From an uncultured Pelagibacteraceae bacterium (GTDB lineage Bacteria > Pseudomonadota > Alphaproteobacteria > Pelagibacterales > Pelagibacteraceae): 64,000 nt of DNA. The position numbers and the translations under genes are program-made. This document shows positions 28,659 through 36,640 of this stretch, piece by piece (within the stretch, counting starts at the first letter, position 1; each line of letters opens with the position of its first letter). Below the pieces are notes generated by a model. The model did not search any database and had not been told where the DNA came from. It was given only the letters and a program-made list of their open reading frames with translations. The stretch covers positions 1-64,000 of the forward strand of contig CACHDJ010000003.1 of assembly GCA_902578525.1 (NCBI GenBank), in the 5' to 3' direction.

Positions 28659-29342
28659 ATGTCAGCTCATGTTTTCATAGCTGAAGATGAAGCATCAATT
28701 GTTAGTTTGTTAAAGTATAATCTTGAAAAAGAAGGTTATAAAGTCAGTCATTCAGAAAATGGAGAAGATGCTCTTAAACAAATAAAATCAAAACAGCCAG
28801 ATTTGATATTAATGGATTGGATGTTACCTGAATTATCTGGTGTTGAAATTTGTAAAAACTTAAAAAAAGATAATAAGTTTAATGATATTCCTGTCATTAT
28901 GTTAACTGCAAAAGGGGAGGAAGAAGACAAATTAAAAGCATTTGATACAGGTGCAGATGATTATGTAACTAAACCTTTTAGTCAAAAAGAATTAAATGCT
29001 AGAATTAAATCTTTATTGAGAAGATCTAAGCCTCAATCATCATCAGACATTGTAGAATTTACTGATTTAAAAATAGATCGGATTACAAAAAGAGTTTATA
29101 GAAAAGATAAGGAAATTACTTTAGGTCCAACTGAATTTAAACTATTAGATTTTTTTATCAAAAATCCAAAAAGAGTTTATTCAAGAGAACAACTTCTAAA
29201 TAATGTTTGGGGGGAAGATATATATGTTGAGTCTAGAACAGTAGATGTTCATATTAGAAGATTAAGACAAGCAATTAATATACAAAATACAAAACCTTTA
29301 ATTAGAACAGTGAGATCAGCTGGTTATTCTTTAGAATCTTGA
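28659..29342 (+). CDS. phoB: Phosphate regulon response regulator PhoB
   Basis: DNA-binding response regulator of the phosphate regulon, 227 residues. The receiver domain has acidic residues AEDE at 8-11, phosphoacceptor Asp53 in LILMDWMLPE, the switch Thr in VIMLTAKGEE and Lys in YVTKPFSQKEL. The C-terminal OmpR-type winged helix (about 130-227) includes LGPTEFKLLDFFIKNPKRVYSREQLLNNVWG and RTVDVHIRRLRQAI. It is the likely binder of the 11-base repeats upstream of pstS, plcP, the lipid kinase gene and the arsC operon. The last 19 bases overlap the convergent sixA gene. Confidence 0.93.
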   Translation: MSAHVFIAEDEASIVSLLKYNLEKEGYKVSHSENGEDALKQIKSKQPDLILMDWMLPELSGVEICKNLKKDNKFNDIPVIMLTAKGEEEDKLKAFDTGADDYVTKPFSQKELNARIKSLLRRSKPQSSSDIVEFTDLKIDRITKRVYRKDKEITLGPTEFKLLDFFIKNPKRVYSREQLLNNVWGEDIYVESRTVDVHIRRLRQAINIQNTKPLIRTVRSAGYSLES

Positions 29343-29848
29343 AGATCTTTGGGCCTTATAAATTCTTTTAATACTCCTTTTTTCTCAACTTCATTCCAGG
29401 ATTTAATATCAAACTCAATTTTTGCAAATGCTGCTGTTGGGAATTTATAATTCATTAGTTTAAAATTATTCGTATTATGATTTTTTGTAAGATTTCGTAC
29501 TAAATTTTTCACTGATGGTTCATGGTTTATAATCAAAATTGATTTATATTCACTGGATATTTCTTTAATTTTTTTTATAATTGCATTCTCATCAACTAAA
29601 TATAAATCTTTTGAAAAATTAACTTTTTTTGGTTTATTAATTTTCTTGGACAAAATTTGAAAAGTTTTTTTTGTTCTTTTTGATGATGAAATTAATGCAT
29701 AATCAAATTTAAATTTTTTTTTAACAAAAAATTCACAAATCATTTTTGCATTTCTCTTGCCTCTTTTACTAAGTGGTCTATCAAAATCATTAATACTTAA
29801 ATCATCCCAACTAGATTTTGCGTGTCTCATGACGTATAATTGATACAT
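29324..29848 (-). CDS. sixA: SixA-family phosphohistidine phosphatase
   Basis: Histidine-phosphatase superfamily enzyme. I place the start at the ATG at 29848 (MYQLYVMRHAKSSWDD), which puts the catalytic RHA motif at residues 8-10. The track's upstream start adds a 31-residue tail that runs into ppk and has no family support. The 174-residue product shows the SixA pattern: RHAKSSWDDLS, FDRPLSKRGKRNA, ISSSKRTKKTF and the second catalytic His in LIINHEPSVKNLV. SixA proteins dephosphorylate phosphohistidine on signalling or PTS proteins. Here it is convergent with phoB (19-base overlap) and divergent from ppk (13-base gap). Its target is unknown. Confidence 0.85.
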   Translation of the reverse strand: MYQLYVMRHAKSSWDDLSINDFDRPLSKRGKRNAKMICEFFVKKKFKFDYALISSSKRTKKTFQILSKKINKPKKVNFSKDLYLVDENAIIKKIKEISSEYKSILIINHEPSVKNLVRNLTKNHNTNNFKLMNYKFPTAAFAKIEFDIKSWNEVEKKGVLKEFIRPKDLQDSKE

Positions 29849-29861
29849 AAAATTTAAATAT

Positions 29862-32018
29862 ATGACTGCTTTAAAAAAACAACATAAAGAAGAGCTGAAA
29901 TCTAGATATATAAATAGAGAGCTTTCTTGGTTAAAATTCAACGACAGAGTACTTTTAGAGGCACAAAATATCGAAAATCCTCTTTATGAAAGAGTAAAGT
30001 TTTTATCAATTGCTGGGTCTAATCTAGATGAATTTTTTATGGTCCGAGTTGCTGGATTATATAGTCAAATAAAACAAGAAGTTGACTCATTAAGTTCTGA
30101 TGGTTTGACACCTGAAGAGCAAATGGATGAGGTAGTGCTTGAAACTAAGAATCTATTAAAAAAACAGAACAAAATTTTTATTCAACTGATTATGGAATTA
30201 AAAAAAAATAATATCAGTTTAGTTAAACCAGTTAATTTAAATACTAAGGATAAAAAAAAACTTCTAGAAATATTTAAAGAAGAGATTTACCCTTTACTAA
30301 CACCATCAGCAATTGATCCTGCACACCCATTTCCTTTTATAATCAATCAAGGAAGAGCAATTGTAATGAAGTTAAGAAAAAAAAATAAAAAAAGGATTTT
30401 AAACTCAATAATTGTAATACCAAAAGCATTATCTAGATTTATTGAAATAGAGTCTTCTAAAAATCATAAGAAGTTTGTTATTCTAGATGACATAATAAGT
30501 TTTTTTGCTAATGAAATTTTTCCAGATCATGATTTAGAAAAAAAAATGATTTTTAGAGTAATAAGAGACAGCGATGTAGAGATTCAAGAGGAAGCAGAAG
30601 ATTTAGTTAGATCTTTTGAATTGGCTTTAAAAAGTCGTAGAACGGGTGATATTGTTCGTTTAGAGGTTCTTGAAAATAGTGATAATGAATTGGTAAGATT
30701 TATAACTAATAAATTAGACATAAATCCTGACTATATTTATGATGTTGCTGGCCTTGTTGGAATTCAAGATATAGATCAAATATGTAAAGTAAAAAATCCA
30801 AAATTAAGATTTAAACATTTTACACCTAGAGAAGTTGAAAGATTAAAAGAATATAATGATAATTTTTTTGAAACTATTAAAAAGAAAGATTTAGTTGTTC
30901 ATCATCCTTTTGAAACATTTGACTCAGTAATTGAATTTTTAAACCAAGCAGCAAATGATAAAAAAGTTATAGCTATAAAACAAACTCTATATAGAACAAC
31001 TCTAGACTCACCAATTGTTAAAGCTTTAATAACAGCAGCAGAAAACGGAAAAACAGTTACCGCTTTAATTGAAATTAAAGCTAGATTTGATGAGGAAGCT
31101 AATATTCAACTATCAAGAAGTTTAGAAAAAGCAGGTGTCCAAATTGTTTATGGTTTTGCTAAATATAAAACCCATGCAAAATCATCATTAGTTTTAAGAA
31201 GAGAACAAGGAAAAATACAAACTTATTTTCATTTAGGAACCGGCAATTATCATCCTGTAAATGCTAAAATTTATACTGATTTATCTTTATTTAGTTGTGA
31301 TAAGAAAATGGCGTCAGATGTTGAAAAGTTTTTTAATTATGTAACAGGATACGCAAAACCAAAAAATCTTAATAAAATTTCTATTTCGCCAGTAAATATG
31401 AGGCAAACTTTAAATGAAAATATTGATGCTGAAATTAGAAATTCTAAAAATGGAAAATTTGCAGTTATTTGGGCAAAAATGAACTCTTTAGTAGATCCAG
31501 AAATTATTGATAAATTTTATGAAGCTTCAAATGCTGGTGTAAAAATTCATTTATTTGTGAGAGGTGTTTGTTGTTTAAGACCAGGAGTTAAAGATAGATC
31601 AGAAAACATAGTTGTAAAAAGTATCATAGGAAGATTTTTAGAGCATTCTAGAATTTATTGTTTTAGTAACGGCACTAAAAACATGCCTAATAGAAATGCA
31701 AAAGTATATATTTCTTCAGCTGATTTAATGCCGAGAAATTTAAATAGAAGAGTAGAACTTCTAGTTCCAATTGAAAATGAAACTGTTCATGAACAGATTT
31801 TAGATCAAATAATGTTAGCAAATTATCTTGATACTAATCAGAGCTGGGAGCTCAATGCTGATGGTAATTATAAAAAAATTAAATATAGTAAGAACGATTC
31901 TTTTTCAGCTCATGAATATTTTATGAATAATCCGAGCTTATCTGGAAGAGGTAAGGCTAAATTAAAAATGCAGCCTAAACAACTGCACTTAAGATTGATT
32001 AAAAGTGGAAGTAATTAA
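29862..32018 (+). CDS. ppk1: Polyphosphate kinase 1
   Basis: Reversibly transfers the ATP gamma-phosphate to polyphosphate, storing phosphorus. The 718-residue length is normal for PPK1. The N-terminal domain reads INRELSWLKFNDRVLLEA, and SIAGSNLDEFFMVRVAGL follows. The head domain and two phospholipase-D-like C-terminal domains are present. The catalytic His lies in YAKYKTHAKSSLVLRRE near residue 430, preceded by ALIEIKARFDEEANIQ. A second His block is near RFLEHSRIYCF. It starts 13 bases from sixA with opposite orientation and overlaps ppx by 14 bases, so kinase and exopolyphosphatase are co-translated. Confidence 0.95.
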   Translation: MTALKKQHKEELKSRYINRELSWLKFNDRVLLEAQNIENPLYERVKFLSIAGSNLDEFFMVRVAGLYSQIKQEVDSLSSDGLTPEEQMDEVVLETKNLLKKQNKIFIQLIMELKKNNISLVKPVNLNTKDKKKLLEIFKEEIYPLLTPSAIDPAHPFPFIINQGRAIVMKLRKKNKKRILNSIIVIPKALSRFIEIESSKNHKKFVILDDIISFFANEIFPDHDLEKKMIFRVIRDSDVEIQEEAEDLVRSFELALKSRRTGDIVRLEVLENSDNELVRFITNKLDINPDYIYDVAGLVGIQDIDQICKVKNPKLRFKHFTPREVERLKEYNDNFFETIKKKDLVVHHPFETFDSVIEFLNQAANDKKVIAIKQTLYRTTLDSPIVKALITAAENGKTVTALIEIKARFDEEANIQLSRSLEKAGVQIVYGFAKYKTHAKSSLVLRREQGKIQTYFHLGTGNYHPVNAKIYTDLSLFSCDKKMASDVEKFFNYVTGYAKPKNLNKISISPVNMRQTLNENIDAEIRNSKNGKFAVIWAKMNSLVDPEIIDKFYEASNAGVKIHLFVRGVCCLRPGVKDRSENIVVKSIIGRFLEHSRIYCFSNGTKNMPNRNAKVYISSADLMPRNLNRRVELLVPIENETVHEQILDQIMLANYLDTNQSWELNADGNYKKIKYSKNDSFSAHEYFMNNPSLSGRGKAKLKMQPKQLHLRLIKSGSN

Positions 32019-33516
32019 AAGTAAAAATAGTTTAAAATTTAAACAGACAAAATTAGCTATAATAGACATTGGATCAAACTCTATAAGAATGCTAATTTAT
32101 GAAGATTTCAGTTCTTCTCGTGTGCCTTTTTTTAATGAAAAAGCTGTTTGTGAACTTGGAAAAAATTTAGATAAATCGAAAAAACTTCACAGATCTGGTA
32201 CTGAATATGCTTTAAAAGTTTTAAAAAGATTTTCTGAAATTTTAAATGTTTCAAAAATCACAAATCTAAAGATTATTGCAACAGCAGTTATAAGAGAAGC
32301 AACTGATACAAAACCTTTTATTGATGAAGTTGAAAAACTTTTTAAAACTAAGATTAATATATTATCAGGCGAAGAAGAAGCTACATACTCAGCTGAGGGA
32401 GTAAAAATAGGTTTTGAAAATGTTGATGGATTAGTTGCTGATCTAGGTGGGGGTAGTTTGGAGTTAGCCCGAGTTGAAAACAATATAGTAACAAATAAGA
32501 CCTCTTTACCCGTTGGTGTCTTAAGATTAATGAATAATCCTATTGTTAAAAAAAGAAATTTAGCAAAATATATTAAAAAATTATTAAGAGATGAAAAATG
32601 GATCTCAAAAAAGAAGTTTAATAATTTATATTTAGTTGGAGGTACTTGGCGTGCATTATTTAAGTTACATCTTTTTCAAAATAATCATCCAGTACATATA
32701 ATCCATCAATATAGTATTGATAATAACGTTTTATCTAAGTTTGTTGAAAAAATTTCTTCTTTTAATAAATCCAAACTTAAAACAGTTGAGTATATTTCAA
32801 AATCTAGAACACCGTATTTACCTTATAGCTGTATTATACTTGATGAAATTATGAAAGTTTCAAATCCAAAAAATATAATTTGTTCTATCAGTGGTTTGCG
32901 AGAAGGATCTTTATCAATTGATTATTTTAAAGATGTAAAAGAATCTGAAATCTTTTATAAAGCACTTGAGAAGGTTGCGCAAAAAAGAGGTGATCTAGGA
33001 TCAAATTATAAAAAATATTATGAATTTATTCAGCCAGTTTTTGAGGGTAATGAGCACTTTAATAAGAAATTATTATATCTGGCATGTGTATTAAGTCATA
33101 TGGACTGGGGATTAGGAGCATTTCAAAAAGCTGAATTGGTATTTCAAGAAACGATAAATACTCCGTTACTCAGATTGACTCATAAAGAAAGAATACAATT
33201 AGCTTTGTCATGCTATTGGCGGTACTGTAGTATCAAGTATAATCCAAAGATGGAGTATCTAACTTTTTTGAATAATAATGAAATTTTTTCAAGCAAACAA
33301 GTTGGAGCAGCATTGAGATTTTCACAATCATTGACCTCGATATCTACGATATTTCTTGAAGAGTTTAAATTGTATAAAAGAGGTAATGCTGTATTTTTAA
33401 AAATTCCATCACAACATCAAGAAATAATCTCAAAACAAGTTACCAAAAGATTTAAAGCTCTTGCTAGAGAATTATTTTTAGAACCAAGAGTAATTTATTC
33501 TAATAATTCAAAATAA
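32005..33516 (+). CDS. ppx: Exopolyphosphatase / guanosine pentaphosphatase
   Basis: Ppx/GppA phosphatase of the actin-like ATPase superfamily. It releases phosphate from the ends of polyphosphate, or the 5' phosphate of pppGpp. The 503-residue product starts at GTG, overlapping the end of ppk by 14 bases. Phosphate-binding loops are AIIDIGSNSIRMLIYE near residue 18 and LVADLGGGSLELARV near 145. ILSGEEEATYSAEGV contains the catalytic Glu region. The C-terminal 190 residues form the HD-like helical domain (ACVLSHMDWGLGAF). Pairing with ppk argues for polyphosphate turnover as the main role. Confidence 0.92.
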   Translation: MEVIKSKNSLKFKQTKLAIIDIGSNSIRMLIYEDFSSSRVPFFNEKAVCELGKNLDKSKKLHRSGTEYALKVLKRFSEILNVSKITNLKIIATAVIREATDTKPFIDEVEKLFKTKINILSGEEEATYSAEGVKIGFENVDGLVADLGGGSLELARVENNIVTNKTSLPVGVLRLMNNPIVKKRNLAKYIKKLLRDEKWISKKKFNNLYLVGGTWRALFKLHLFQNNHPVHIIHQYSIDNNVLSKFVEKISSFNKSKLKTVEYISKSRTPYLPYSCIILDEIMKVSNPKNIICSISGLREGSLSIDYFKDVKESEIFYKALEKVAQKRGDLGSNYKKYYEFIQPVFEGNEHFNKKLLYLACVLSHMDWGLGAFQKAELVFQETINTPLLRLTHKERIQLALSCYWRYCSIKYNPKMEYLTFLNNNEIFSSKQVGAALRFSQSLTSISTIFLEEFKLYKRGNAVFLKIPSQHQEIISKQVTKRFKALARELFLEPRVIYSNNSK

Positions 33517-33533
33517 ACTTAAGTTAATTAAAC

Positions 33534-33577
33534 TTTAACAATAAGTAAATAATTTTGTAACTTAGTTAATCTATAAA
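33534..33577 (+). promoter_or_regulatory. Weak candidate PhoB-type promoter after ppx
   Basis: TTTAACA at 33534 and TGTAACT at 33556 are 22 bases apart (two 11-base turns), with a poorer GTAAATA between at 33545. TATAAA follows the last repeat after 9 bases (33572). No coding gene lies downstream on this strand before the terminator at 33639. It may be chance in AT-rich DNA. Confidence 0.25.
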
Positions 33578-33638
33578 GACTTAACAAAATTTGAAATAAA
33601 ATCATTATTTTTCCCCCTTAAATTTTGTTAATTAACTA

Positions 33639-33684
33639 CTTTCTCCCTTCTCTTAAACTAAGAAGGGGGAAAGACGATTTTTTT
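33639..33684 (+). terminator. Rho-independent terminator downstream of ppx
   Basis: Thirteen-base stem CTTTCTCCCTTCT / AGAAGGGGGAAAG with one G-T wobble and a 9-base loop, followed after four bases by seven T. It ends the ppk-ppx transcript and any transcript from the candidate promoter upstream. A T-rich stretch on the other side could let it also serve the convergent lysine-rich gene. Confidence 0.85.
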
Positions 33685-33688
33685 GATA

Positions 33689-33898
33689 TTAATTATTTAT
33701 AGATGCAGGAGACTGCTTTGCATTTTTCTTAGCAAGCTTTTTTGCTTTTTTTTCTGCAACCTTTTTTTCTAAACCAGCAATTTTAATATTAACTTTTGAC
33801 AATTTTTTTTCTTTAGCCGTAATTTTGTTTTTCAGTCTATCAATTGCTTTTAAAATTTTTGTTTTTTTCTTCTCATTTTTTTTTAATTTTTTTCCCAT
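33689..33898 (-). CDS. Small lysine-rich coiled-coil protein
   Basis: I place the start at the ATG at 33898, because GGAGGT lies 4 bases ahead of it, an unusually strong ribosome-binding site for this genome. The track's TTG start would include the ribosome-binding site as coding sequence. The 69-residue product is about one third lysine, has no signal peptide and no cysteine, and shows heptad-like spacing (IDRLKNKITAKEKKLSKV...). It is probably a basic coiled coil followed by an alanine/lysine tail. Histone-H1-like nucleoid proteins and ribosome-associated proteins have such composition, but I do not recognise a family. It is convergent with ppx and downstream of the Nudix gene by 79 bases on the same strand. 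Confidence 0.65.
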   Translation of the reverse strand: MGKKLKKNEKKKTKILKAIDRLKNKITAKEKKLSKVNIKIAGLEKKVAEKKAKKLAKKNAKQSPASINN

Positions 33899-33977
33899 CT
33901 CTACCTCCAAATTTTTAGATGATTAATTTAATCACATAATTTATAAATCTGAAAGTTAATATAATACAACCTGTAGT

Positions 33978-34469
33978 TTATTGATTTTTAAGATTTGTTA
34001 TTAGATATAAAAACATTGCTATATGAGAACTATTATTAAATTTTTGATTTAATATTAATTTAAATATGTCTCTTTGATTAAAAAGATGAATTCTAATACC
34101 TTGTTCTGGTTTCGAAATTTTAATTAAGTCTTTCGTAAAATAACCAGTAATTTTAGTAGTTAGTCGTCCAGGCTCAGTATAAAAAGTTATAATTTTACTC
34201 AATTTTGATCTTGATTTATACCCTGTTTCTTCTTTTAATTCCTTATAAGCTGATTGCAGAGTTGTTTCTTTTATTTCTACTATGCCAGAAGGAAACTCAT
34301 AATTAATTTTATTAATTGGAACTCTTTTTTGAGAAACTACTATATATTTGTCTTTAATCTTAGGTATTACTAATGAAAGATTAGAAGTTTTAAGATAATG
34401 ATAAAACTCTTTTTTCTTAAATTTTTTGTTAATCAAACTTATTTGATTGGTAAGTTTTATATTTTTCAA
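33978..34469 (-). CDS. Nudix hydrolase
   Basis: A 163-residue pyrophosphohydrolase. The Nudix box is visible at about residues 81-103 as GIVEIKETTLQSAYKELKEETGY. It matches GX5EX7REUXEEXGU except for Lys in place of the usual Arg. The flanking FPSG and the later YTEPGRLTTKITGYF resemble ADP-ribose pyrophosphatase-like Nudix enzymes, so a nucleoside diphosphate sugar is a reasonable substrate guess. Its start overlaps the aquaporin stop by 4 bases (ATGA), making it the last gene of the arsC-aquaporin operon. Why a Nudix enzyme sits there is unclear. Confidence 0.85.
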   Translation of the reverse strand: MKNIKLTNQISLINKKFKKKEFYHYLKTSNLSLVIPKIKDKYIVVSQKRVPINKINYEFPSGIVEIKETTLQSAYKELKEETGYKSRSKLSKIITFYTEPGRLTTKITGYFTKDLIKISKPEQGIRIHLFNQRDIFKLILNQKFNNSSHIAMFLYLITNLKNQ

Positions 34470-35125
34470 TTTTTCTCTAAAAATAACTTTTTAACAATAA
34501 ATACAGCAATTAACATTCCGATAAGCTCAGCTAATATATAATAAGGAGTATTTAAATAACTAATACCAGTAAATGACTCTGTAAATGTTCTAGCAATTGC
34601 AACAGCTGGATTTGCAAAAGAAGTTGAAGAAGTAAACCAATAACCAGCAGTAATATAAAGACCAACACTAGCAGCAACAGTAATTTTACCTGACTTCATT
34701 GAACCAAAAATTATCACTATAAGTCCTAATGTTGCTATTACCTCAGATGTAAATATATAAATTCCATCTCTTGATTTAGTAGATAATTCATAAATTTCAT
34801 GTTCAAAAAAGAAATTGGCTAAACCAACACCAATCAAGCAACCAACCAATTGAGCAATAATATAGTAGGGTAGTAGTTTCTTTTTTAATTTTCCTGTTAT
34901 TGTCATTGCGATACTTACAAATGGATTAAAGTGAGCTCCTGATACATCAGCAAATACTGTAATAAGGACAAATAAACCTGCTCCTGTTGCTATTGTGTTT
35001 GCAATTAACATTACAGCAACGTCATTAGTTAAGTTTTCAGCCATTAAACCTGAGCCAACAATAATCATTACCAAAAAACAACTGCCTAATAATTCAGCAA
35101 GAAAATAACGACTTTTATTTTTCAT
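34466..35125 (-). CDS. aqpS: MIP-family aquaglyceroporin, likely arsenite channel
   Basis: A 219-residue major intrinsic protein with six membrane helices. The second pore motif is canonical (STSFANPAVAIARTF, about residues 172-186). The first reads HFNPFVSIA (about 65-73), with Phe instead of the Ala of NPA, which should reshape the pore. It overlaps arsC by 11 bases. In Sinorhizobium meliloti an ars operon uses the aquaglyceroporin AqpS to let arsenite made by ArsC leave the cell, and the gene arrangement here suggests the same. An aquaporin or glycerol channel is the alternative. No arsR, arsB or acr3 is present nearby. Confidence 0.82.
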   Translation of the reverse strand: MKNKSRYFLAELLGSCFLVMIIVGSGLMAENLTNDVAVMLIANTIATGAGLFVLITVFADVSGAHFNPFVSIAMTITGKLKKKLLPYYIIAQLVGCLIGVGLANFFFEHEIYELSTKSRDGIYIFTSEVIATLGLIVIIFGSMKSGKITVAASVGLYITAGYWFTSSTSFANPAVAIARTFTESFTGISYLNTPYYILAELIGMLIAVFIVKKLFLEKN

Positions 35126-35546
35126 TAAGTAGTTCCTTTATATTTTTATTAATATGGTTAAAAACTTTTTCAATTATTTCGTCTTTTTTATTTAAGTCAT
35201 TTGTTTCATTAAGTAGTTTAACAGGATCCTCTATATCCCAATGAATTATCTGATCTTTATTTGGCCAAATAGGGCAGACTTCATTATTGGCATTATTACA
35301 AACTGTAATAACATAATCCATTTTAATTTGACCATTAATAAACTCATTAAAATTTTTAGATTTATAATTTGAAAGATCATAATGTTTTGATAATAAATAA
35401 TTCTTCACATCCTCATTTACTTTTCCTGTTGGATTACTTCCAGCACTAAAACCTTTATACAAATCGTCATACTCGTTGTTTATTATACTTTCAGCAATAA
35501 TACTTCTTGCTGAATTACCTGTGCATACGAACAATATATTCTTCAT
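35115..35546 (-). CDS. arsC: Arsenate reductase, low-molecular-weight phosphatase type
   Basis: Reduces arsenate to arsenite in the cytoplasm. The 143-residue product has the LMW-phosphatase P-loop CTGNSARS with nucleophile Cys8 and Arg14 (CX5R). The two further cysteines of the thioredoxin-coupled class are Cys83 and Cys91, in TVCNNANNEVCPIWP. HWDIEDP near the C-terminus carries the general acid Asp. It starts directly after the small membrane protein stop and overlaps the aquaporin by 11 bases. Arsenate enters as a phosphate analogue, so location beside the pst/pho genes and behind a PhoB-like box makes physiological sense. Confidence 0.9.
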   Translation of the reverse strand: MKNILFVCTGNSARSIIAESIINNEYDDLYKGFSAGSNPTGKVNEDVKNYLLSKHYDLSNYKSKNFNEFINGQIKMDYVITVCNNANNEVCPIWPNKDQIIHWDIEDPVKLLNETNDLNKKDEIIEKVFNHINKNIKELLNEK

Positions 35547-35768
35547 TTAAAAAATAACTTTATAAATACCAATTACAAACAATGGAATTTGTAATCCAAA
35601 GTTTGTTAAGATTGCTTTATCTTTGCTCATAAATCCTGCAATAGTCCATCCAACAACTCCTAATCCATGAAAATATATATTTAATGGATATATATTTAAA
35701 TTTGTAAGAAGTATTCCCACTAAAACTAGAAACGTACTGATCCATTTTAGATATTTTTTTATAAACAT
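35547..35768 (-). CDS. Small membrane protein, first gene of the arsC operon
   Basis: A 73-residue protein of unknown function with two or three hydrophobic segments (about residues 8-26, 30-47 and 55-72). A short charged turn, SKDKA, lies near 48-52. There is no signal for export of a soluble domain and no cysteine. AAAGGG is the ribosome-binding site. The stop abuts the arsC ATG, so the two are tightly coupled. A PhoB-like box lies immediately upstream. Size and topology recall small membrane proteins of uncharacterised families seen in marine bacteria, but I cannot name one with confidence. Confidence 0.7.
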   Translation of the reverse strand: MFIKKYLKWISTFLVLVGILLTNLNIYPLNIYFHGLGVVGWTIAGFMSKDKAILTNFGLQIPLFVIGIYKVIF

Positions 35769-35790
35769 AAAATTTCCCTTTAGTTGTTAT

Positions 35791-35819
35791 TATTTCAGTT
35801 ATGTTAAGAATTTATTACA
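35791..35819 (-). promoter_or_regulatory. Putative PhoB box for the arsC-aquaporin operon
   Basis: On the minus strand, TGTAATA (35819-35813), CTTAACA (35808-35802) and TGAAATA (35797-35791) are each 11 bases apart. TAATAA lies 9 bases after the second repeat and is a good -10, leaving a short leader with AAAGGG before the ATG at 35768. Confidence 0.6.
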
Positions 35820-35838
35820 GTTTATATGAAAAATAATC

Positions 35839-36567
35839 TTATTTTTTGTCTTCCCAATCAAATCTTGGAAAAGAATCAAAAATTTTAAAGATACCGTCCG
35901 ACCACTGATCACAGACCTTAGAATATTCAGTATCGGTAATATTTAAGCATTTTTGTGAGGCAATTTTATATTCATCTTTTTTATAGACAGCAAAATCAAT
36001 AGGAGGGCCTACGGTTAAATCACTTTTTAATGTTGAGTCCATTGAAATCAAAGCACATCTTGATGCATCACCAATAGATACGCTTGGTTTTATAACTCTA
36101 TCTAAAATAGGTTTACCGTATTTTACTTCACCAATAACTAGATAAGGTTTGCTATCAGCTGGTTTAATATAATTTCCCTGAGAGTACACTAAGTACAATT
36201 CTAATGGTTGATCTTTAATTTGACCACCAACTAAAAATGACGAACCTAATAAAACTGTATCTGTGTTTATTCCTTTTGGTGCTGAATGTTTAATATTTAA
36301 TGAACCAATGTAAGATGCAATTTGGTCGAAATCTTTGCATGTGTTTAAATTTATACCATTGTCACCTTTAAGATCATTTTCAATAGATTTATATACTGCT
36401 TGGGATGTACCTAAGTTTCCAGAAGTAACTATAATAACACTTCTATCCCCAACGTCATGAACAAACATTTTTGAGTAAATATTGACATTATCTAATCCAG
36501 CATTTGTTCTAGAGTCTGAGGCAAAAACAATTCCGTCATGGGCTTTAATACCAACACAATAAGTCAT
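35839..36567 (-). CDS. Anbu, bacterial proteasome-like peptidase
   Basis: Ancestral beta-subunit (Anbu) of the Ntn-hydrolase/proteasome superfamily, 242 residues. The N-terminus MTYCVGIKAHDGIVFASDSRTN exposes the catalytic Thr2 after Met removal. SDSRTNAGLDN is diagnostic for Anbu rather than HslV. Further blocks are IIVTSGNLGTSQAV near residue 45 and DASRCALISMDSTLKSDLTVGPP near 170. In many bacteria Anbu is encoded with a circularly permuted ATP-grasp, an alpha-E protein and a transglutaminase-like protein. Here the ATP-grasp is divergent across 107 bases and the other two are absent. Substrates are unknown; a peptide-tag synthesis and degradation system has been proposed from genomic context. 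Confidence 0.88.
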   Translation of the reverse strand: MTYCVGIKAHDGIVFASDSRTNAGLDNVNIYSKMFVHDVGDRSVIIVTSGNLGTSQAVYKSIENDLKGDNGINLNTCKDFDQIASYIGSLNIKHSAPKGINTDTVLLGSSFLVGGQIKDQPLELYLVYSQGNYIKPADSKPYLVIGEVKYGKPILDRVIKPSVSIGDASRCALISMDSTLKSDLTVGPPIDFAVYKKDEYKIASQKCLNITDTEYSKVCDQWSDGIFKIFDSFPRFDWEDKK

Positions 36568-36640
36568 AATACTATTAATAATTATTAATTAATTAACATA
36601 TAATTAAATTCAAGCATAGCTGATATAACTATATCGCAAT

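Noticed and set aside
29849-29941. 31-residue N-terminal extension of SixA
   Set aside because: It lies inside ppk on the other strand, and the catalytic RHA motif must sit near the N-terminus, as it does from the ATG at 29848.
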